Shown here piece after piece: positions 6,776 to 9,682 of a stretch of 9,682 nt of DNA (position 1 is the first letter of the stretch; each line of letters starts with the position of its first letter). Source of the DNA: Collinsella sp. (GTDB lineage Bacteria > Actinomycetota > Coriobacteriia > Coriobacteriales > Coriobacteriaceae); assembly GCA_031296755.1 (NCBI GenBank), contig JAUMMZ010000007.1:1-9682 (forward strand), read 5' to 3'. The translations under genes were made by a program, and so were the position numbers. The notes under the pieces are model-generated. The model ran no database searches. It saw only the letters and a list, made by a program, of their open reading frames with translations, and was not told the origin of the DNA.

Positions 6776-6789
6776 ATTTGGCACCAAAT
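6776..6789. promoter_or_regulatory. 14-bp dyad ATTTGGCACCAAAT
   Basis: ATTTGG and CCAAAT are perfect inverted arms around CA. The site is about 40-50 bp upstream of the -35 box of the helix-turn-helix gene, so it could be an operator. It is short and lies in AT-rich DNA, so chance is possible. Confidence 0.3.
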
Positions 6790-6862
6790 TACGACATTTC
6801 TTTATCGATTATTTACGCTGGTAGCTGACTCACGGCTAATCGTCATTCGCTTGTCAACAAAA

Positions 6863-6909
6863 TTGGCATCTCTTTATGTCCTTTGGTATAGAGGATATGG
6901 TTATTAACC
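6863..6909 (+). promoter_or_regulatory. Plus-strand promoter-like pair with palindrome at the start point
   Basis: TTGGCA (6863-6868) and TATAGA (6887-6892) are 18 bp apart. The 11-bp palindrome GGTTATTAACC (6899-6909) begins where transcription would start. No plus-strand gene follows, so a transcript would be non-coding and would run antisense into the end of the reductase gene. Confidence 0.25.
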
Positions 6910-6993
6910 CCTCCCCCAATAATTTTGAGTGATCTGCGAGGCAGTAGACGTCCTCACTCCTCATGATTACCGCGCATTGCCATCCACCGGAGC

Positions 6994-7030
6994 AAAACAA
7001 AAAGGGCGAGACCTGCGCGCTTGCAGGCCC
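6994..7030 (-). terminator. Terminator of the reductase gene
   Basis: On the minus strand GGCCTGC (7029-7023) pairs with GCAGGTC (7016-7010, one G-U pair) around a 6-nt loop. After a short CGCCC step comes TTTTTGTTTT (7003-6994). It begins 78 nt after the reductase stop codon. The gap between stem and T-tract weakens it slightly. Confidence 0.6.
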
Positions 7031-7107
7031 CGCACCGGTTGACATCCGACGGGACACAGCCGGGCGAGACGGATCCGTGCTACCGCCCCGCCTGGCCGCG
7101 AAGTTAA

Positions 7108-9138
7108 CTACAGCTCGTTGGCCGCGTGATATGCCGTGCGAATGGCGCTCGCGATGTCGGCGGTGCGCTCGCCCGAGCAGTCTCCCACGCAGGTCACGGG
7201 CACCGTCACGCCATCCAGGTCAAACGCGTTGGCCTTGGAGCCCACGGCCATCACCACGTAATCGCAGGCGATCTTTACCGGCTCCTCGGCGCCGTCCTCG
7301 GTAGTGCGAATGGCCTCCACGCCCTCGTCGGTAATGGCGGTCAGGCGGGTCTTCACGTGCTGCTCCACGTTGTGCTCTGCAAAGTCGCTCATAATCAGCG
7401 GCAGAATGGTCTCGGACTCGCCCGCGGCAATCTTGTCGAGCATCTCGACAATCGCCACCTCGCAGCCGCGCTGCAGCAGGTACTCGGCAGTCTCGGTGCC
7501 CACCAGGCCACCGCCAATGACGGCGACGCGGCCCGTAAGCTCCACCTTGCCGGCCAGCACGTCCCAGCTCGAGACGACCTTGTCCGAGTCGGCACCCGGA
7601 ACGGGGATGACCACGTCGTGCGCGCCCACGGCAACAATCGCAGCGTCGGCGGCGTTGAGGTCCTCAGCGGTAGCGGCATGGCTGAGCTCAACCTTCACGC
7701 CCAGGCCGGGCAGAATCTTCTCGTAGTACTCAACCGAGCGCATGATCTCGTCCTTGCGCGGAGGCGCAGCCGCCAGCACAATCTGGCCACCCAGATGATC
7801 GCTCGCCTCGTAAACGGTCACGTCGTAGCCGCGCTTGGCCGCCACGCGTGCGGCCTCTAGGCCGGCGATGCCGCCGCCCACCACGGCGATCTTCTTGTCG
7901 CCCTCGCCCGGCTTAATGGCTATGGTCGCCTCGTCGCCGTTCTCGGCATTGAGCACGCACGAGATGTACCTGCGATTTTGAATCGCATCGACGCAGCCCT
8001 TGTTGCAGTTGAGGCACTCGCGAACGGGCTCCCCCGTGGCGGCCTTCAGCGCAATGTCGGGGTCGCACATGAGCGAGCGGCCGTAGGCGATGATGTCGGC
8101 CGCGCCGTCTTCCAGAATCTTCTCGCCGGCCTCGACCGAGACAACACGGCCGACGGTTGCCACCGGCACGGAGACCAGGGCCTTGACGCGCTCGGCCACG
8201 GGCAGCGTCCAGTTGTAGGGCATGGCGCCCATGGGCGGAATGGTGTCGCCCATGTTGCCGGTGTGGTTGGCCTGTGCGACCTGGATCATATCGATGCCCG
8301 CGCCCTCGAGCAGCTTGGCGAACTCGCAGGCCTCGTCGGGCTGCAGGCCGCCCTTGCCGCGCGGCGTGCCGTCGGGGTTCTCCATGATCACGGGGAGCTT
8401 GTACTCCACCATCAGCTGCGGCGCGGCTTCCTTAATGGCAGCGACGACCTCCAGCGCGTAGCGAACGCGGTTCTCGAACGAGCCGCCGTACTCGTCGGTG
8501 CGCTGGTTGAGGATTGCCGAGCACAGCGAACCCACCAGACGGTCGCCGTGGACCTCGATGGCATCGATCCCGGCCTGCTGCGCGCGAGCGGCCGAGGCAG
8601 CGATGGCCTCCTTGATCTGGGTGAGCTGCTCAACGCTGGCCTCGTTCACAAAGTGCTGCATGTCGTGGTGCAGCTTGGCGTAAGCCTGCTTGCGGATTTC
8701 GTTGGACTCGGCCATCTTGGCGGCGAAGGTCTCCTCGTCACCGGCGGCCTTGGCCTCCTGCGCGGCCTTGGCGGCAGCCATGGAACCCATGACCATGCGG
8801 CCGACGCCGGGCACGTCGTACTCGGGGTGGAACAACTGCAGCGCGACCTTGGCGCCGTGCTTGTGGACGGCGTCGGCCAGCGCCTTAAACGTGGGGATCT
8901 GGGCGTCGGTCGCCAGCTTGGGCGTGGGGCTCGCGGTCATGACGGGAGCGACGTCGCCAATGACGATGTAGCTCACGCCGCCACGGGCCAGGCGCTCGTA
9001 AAAAGCCAGGCTGCGCTCGCCGATGGAACCGTCGCGCTCCTCGTAGCCGGTGGTCAGCGGCGGGAACATAATGCGGTTCTTGAGCTCAAGGGGGCCAACC
9101 GTAATGGGCTGGAGCAGTTTGGATGCAGGTGCGGTCAT
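7108..9138 (-). CDS. Old-yellow-enzyme/2,4-dienoyl-CoA reductase-like FMN, FAD, [4Fe-4S] oxidoreductase
   Basis: This soluble NAD(P)H-dependent reductase probably acts on an activated C=C bond; the substrate is unknown. Residue numbers count from the upstream Met at 9144. An FMN-binding TIM barrel fills 1 to about 370 (NRTDEYGG-like NQRTDEYGGSFENR at 213-226). A [4Fe-4S] motif follows, C377-x2-C380-x3-C384-x11-C396. Then come two dinucleotide-binding folds (VVGGGIAGLEA at 421-431, VIGGGLVGTETA at 542-553) and a C-terminal FAD end (CVGDC). The domain order is that of FadH, enoate reductases and BaiCD/BaiH. FadH has its catalytic Tyr in an HGxxGYL motif; here the text is HGDRLVGSLCS (199-209), so that Tyr is missing. 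A helical insert lies at about 118-170. The ATG at 9138 is preferred because AGAGGA lies 6 nt before it, whereas it touches the ATG at 9144. The gene is monocistronic. Confidence 0.88.
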   Translation of the reverse strand: MTAPASKLLQPITVGPLELKNRIMFPPLTTGYEERDGSIGERSLAFYERLARGGVSYIVIGDVAPVMTASPTPKLATDAQIPTFKALADAVHKHGAKVALQLFHPEYDVPGVGRMVMGSMAAAKAAQEAKAAGDEETFAAKMAESNEIRKQAYAKLHHDMQHFVNEASVEQLTQIKEAIAASAARAQQAGIDAIEVHGDRLVGSLCSAILNQRTDEYGGSFENRVRYALEVVAAIKEAAPQLMVEYKLPVIMENPDGTPRGKGGLQPDEACEFAKLLEGAGIDMIQVAQANHTGNMGDTIPPMGAMPYNWTLPVAERVKALVSVPVATVGRVVSVEAGEKILEDGAADIIAYGRSLMCDPDIALKAATGEPVRECLNCNKGCVDAIQNRRYISCVLNAENGDEATIAIKPGEGDKKIAVVGGGIAGLEAARVAAKRGYDVTVYEASDHLGGQIVLAAAPPRKDEIMRSVEYYEKILPGLGVKVELSHAATAEDLNAADAAIVAVGAHDVVIPVPGADSDKVVSSWDVLAGKVELTGRVAVIGGGLVGTETAEYLLQRGCEVAIVEMLDKIAAGESETILPLIMSDFAEHNVEQHVKTRLTAITDEGVEAIRTTEDGAEEPVKIACDYVVMAVGSKANAFDLDGVTVPVTCVGDCSGERTADIASAIRTAYHAANEL

Positions 9139-9190
9139 GGACATTCCTCTCTTGTAGGCGCGGCGGCGATGATGCCGCGTAGTTGTCTAG

Positions 9191-9220
9191 AGGATATGGC
9201 ATGGGAGCACGACAGCACAA
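9191..9220 (-). promoter_or_regulatory. Candidate promoter of the reductase gene
   Basis: On the minus strand TTGTGC (9220-9215) and TATCCT (9196-9191) are 18 bp apart. The leader would be about 45 nt. The match is only moderate. The pair lies between the gene and the dyad array, about 55 bp from the nearest dyad arm. Confidence 0.35.
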
Positions 9221-9275
9221 CGAAAATCGGCGAATATCAAGTGGCGGCAGGTGGATGGGGCGGGGCAGCCCGTCG

Positions 9276-9340
9276 GTTTGTCTCAATCTGTAACAACAAC
9301 TCGGCAAAACCGGGTCTTACTGTTACAGATCGAGACAAAC
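9276..9340 (-). repeat. Dyad unit 1, longest arms (20 bp)
   Basis: Arms 9276-9295 and 9321-9340 match at 19 of 20 positions. The single difference (A9285 against C9331) is a G-U pair in a minus-strand RNA and an A-C mismatch in a plus-strand RNA. Inside, ACTCGG and CCGGGT can pair around CAAAA; this inner stem has a T-G pair on the plus strand and a C-A mismatch on the minus strand. Confidence 0.75.
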
Positions 9341-9360
9341 CAAACCCGCCTGCTAGAAAA

Positions 9361-9415
9361 TCTCAATCTATAACAACAACTCGGCAAAATCCGTCCCTCG
9401 TGTTACAGATTTAGA
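9361..9415 (-). repeat. Dyad unit 2, most degenerate arms
   Basis: Arms 9361-9375 and 9401-9415 match at 13 of 15 positions. One difference (A9370 against C9406) is a G-U pair only on the minus strand; the other (C9364 against T9412) is a mismatch on both. The inner stem is reduced to CGG/CCG. The left half is nearly identical to unit 1, so the right half has drifted. Confidence 0.7.
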
Positions 9416-9440
9416 CAAACACGACCCAACCCACCGGTAT

Positions 9441-9497
9441 ATCTCGACCTGTAACACCTAGCCGCCCAAATCGGGTCTAGATGTTACAGATCGAGAT
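9441..9497 (-). repeat. Dyad unit 3, different inner stem
   Basis: Arms 9441-9456 and 9482-9497 match at 15 of 16 positions; the difference (C9448 against A9490) is again a G-U pair on the minus strand only. The spacer differs from the other units in sequence but also pairs: CTAG (9457-9460) with CTAG (9477-9480), plus CCG/CGG. A changed spacer that keeps pairing suggests that the fold matters. Confidence 0.7.
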
Positions 9498-9519
9498 TTT
9501 GTTTGAGAGGCCGAGAATT

Positions 9520-9537
9520 GGACCGAAAACACGGTCC
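9520..9537. repeat. Small GGACCG/CGGTCC stem-loop
   Basis: A perfect 6-bp stem (9520-9525 with 9532-9537) encloses AAAACA. It lies between the dyad array and the terminator-like hairpin. Neither strand shows a T-tract after it, so it is not a terminator. Confidence 0.35.
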
Positions 9538-9548
9538 CGAAATAATCA

Positions 9549-9573
9549 AAACCACCCCTAAAAGGGGTGGTTT
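9549..9573 (-). terminator. 10-bp stem terminator, probably for a gene beyond the right edge
   Basis: AAACCACCCC (9549-9558) and GGGGTGGTTT (9564-9573) form a perfect 10-bp stem with a TAAAA loop. On the minus strand the T-rich TTTTGATTATTT follows, better than the plus-strand GCTCTT, so leftward transcription from the right is the likelier client. It may work in both directions. Confidence 0.7.
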
Positions 9574-9599
9574 GCTCTTAGGGTATAACCCTTGGATTT

Positions 9600-9682
9600 C
9601 CGGCACGCGTCTAAAGGCGCCGGCCCTCACGGGGTTCGGGCCGCACTGCAGGTTGACCCGTGACGGGCCGGTCAAACCGGCG
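9600..9682. other. GC-rich cluster of stem-loops, possible gene end
   Basis: Four pairings are visible: CCGGC (9600-9604) with GCCGG (9619-9623), CGGCCC (9621-9626) with GGGCCG (9638-9643), CCCG (9657-9660) with CGGG (9664-9667), and GCCGGT (9667-9672) with ACCGGC (9676-9681). Some exclude each other. On the minus strand one frame from the edge ends with TAG at 9613-9611 and reads RRFDRPVTGQPAVRPEPREG before it, followed by the terminator. That could be the end of a gene, but 23 codons are too few to identify it. A tRNA was looked for and not found. Confidence 0.3.

Larger units (their letters stand above)
6670..7107. other. 437-bp intergenic stretch without a convincing gene
   Basis: This stretch separates the helix-turn-helix gene from the reductase gene. 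Its left two thirds (to about 6950) are clearly more AT-rich than the surrounding genes. It contains the promoter for the helix-turn-helix gene, a 14-bp dyad, a plus-strand promoter-like pair with an adjacent palindrome, and the reductase terminator. The short open frames in it have neither binding sites nor recognisable sequence. It could hold a small RNA or be the residue of a lost element. Confidence 0.5.
9276..9497. repeat. Three tandem dyad repeats with 80-81 bp period
   Basis: Left arms start with TCTC at 9281, 9361 and 9442, and right arms (TGTTACAGAT) at 9321, 9401 and 9482, so the period is 80 then 81 bp. The left halves of units 1 and 2 (9281-9309 and 9361-9389) match at 28 of 29 positions. 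Each unit folds into a long hairpin with a spacer of 25 nt that can pair further. There is no ORF across the array. Nearest genes are the reductase start (about 140 bp left) and an unknown element to the right. Arms of 15-20 bp with a 25-nt spacer fit an RNA hairpin or a mobile palindromic repeat better than a simple operator. I cannot assign a known family. Confidence 0.85.

Noticed and set aside
6854..7057. A 67-codon minus-strand open frame after the reductase gene
   Set aside because: It overlaps the reductase terminator, has no convincing binding site and no recognisable sequence.
6889..9199. The 12-mer TAGAGGATATGG at 6889-6900 and 9188-9199
   Set aside because: A few shared 12-mers are expected by chance in a window this size, and the flanking sequences do not match.
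7978..9414. A 478-codon plus-strand open frame opposite the reductase gene
   Set aside because: It mirrors the GC-rich minus-strand gene. Its translation is His/Ala/Gly/Leu-rich, with no domain and no binding site, and it runs on into the dyad array. The minus-strand frame has clear cofactor motifs.
9276..9497. CRISPR array
   Set aside because: There are only three units of about 80 bp with internal dyads. The parts between repeats are 20-25 bp and similar to each other, and no cas gene is nearby.
9590..9682. tRNA gene at the right edge
   Set aside because: GGGTTCGGGCC superficially resembles a T-loop, but no 7-bp acceptor pairing or anticodon arm fits on either strand.
9484..9682. Minus-strand open frame running through the terminator hairpin
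   Set aside because: It needs a TTG start or an unseen upstream part, and it reads through a strong hairpin, which a real gene end would precede.

Overview
The window reads as chromosome of a GC-rich anaerobe. Most likely it is a Coriobacteriia member (Collinsella-like). This inference rests on GC-rich coding DNA, AAGGAGG-type ribosome binding sites, an Ech-type hydrogenase and a gut-type flavin/Fe-S reductase; no rRNA or marker gene confirms it. All convincing genes lie on the minus strand, so transcription runs right to left.

Region 1 (about 339-6064) is a complete five-gene operon for a membrane-bound energy-converting [NiFe] hydrogenase of the Ech type (group 4). In transcription order it encodes an EchA-EchB fusion (960 aa), EchC, EchD, EchE and EchF, the same order as the classical echABCDEF set. 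Gaps are 12 nt or less, one junction overlaps (TAATG), and every gene has a good ribosome binding site. EchF carries two [4Fe-4S] motifs and takes electrons from ferredoxin. EchC carries the proximal cluster and EchE the NiFe site. EchD bridges them, and the EchA/EchB membrane part moves ions. The expected reaction is reversible oxidation of reduced ferredoxin coupled to H2 formation and ion pumping. Unusual points are the A-B fusion and long Ala-rich tails on EchD and EchC. A promoter-like pair with two CAATTG boxes exactly 21 bp apart precedes the operon. A strong hairpin follows it, then a second hairpin and a good promoter for another minus-strand gene that only begins at the left edge.

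Region 2 (6231-6739) holds a small orphan gene for a protein with two helix-turn-helix motifs. It resembles the first ORF of an IS3/IS150-type transposase, but no transposase catalytic ORF follows. It has its own promoter and a clean intrinsic terminator. A 437-bp AT-rich stretch without a gene (6670-7107) lies to its right.

Region 3 (6994-9220) is a single gene for an old-yellow-enzyme/2,4-dienoyl-CoA reductase-like protein with FMN barrel, [4Fe-4S] and FAD/NAD(P) domains. It has its own promoter and terminator.

Region 4 (9276-9682) is non-coding and highly structured. It holds three tandem units, 80-81 bp apart, each a long inverted repeat with arms like TCTCRAYCTRTAACA and TGTTACAGATYGAGA. 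After these come a small hairpin, a 10-bp-stem terminator and a cluster of GC-rich stem-loops at the right edge. The triple dyad array is the least explained element here and, with the Ech fusion, the best candidate for something undescribed.
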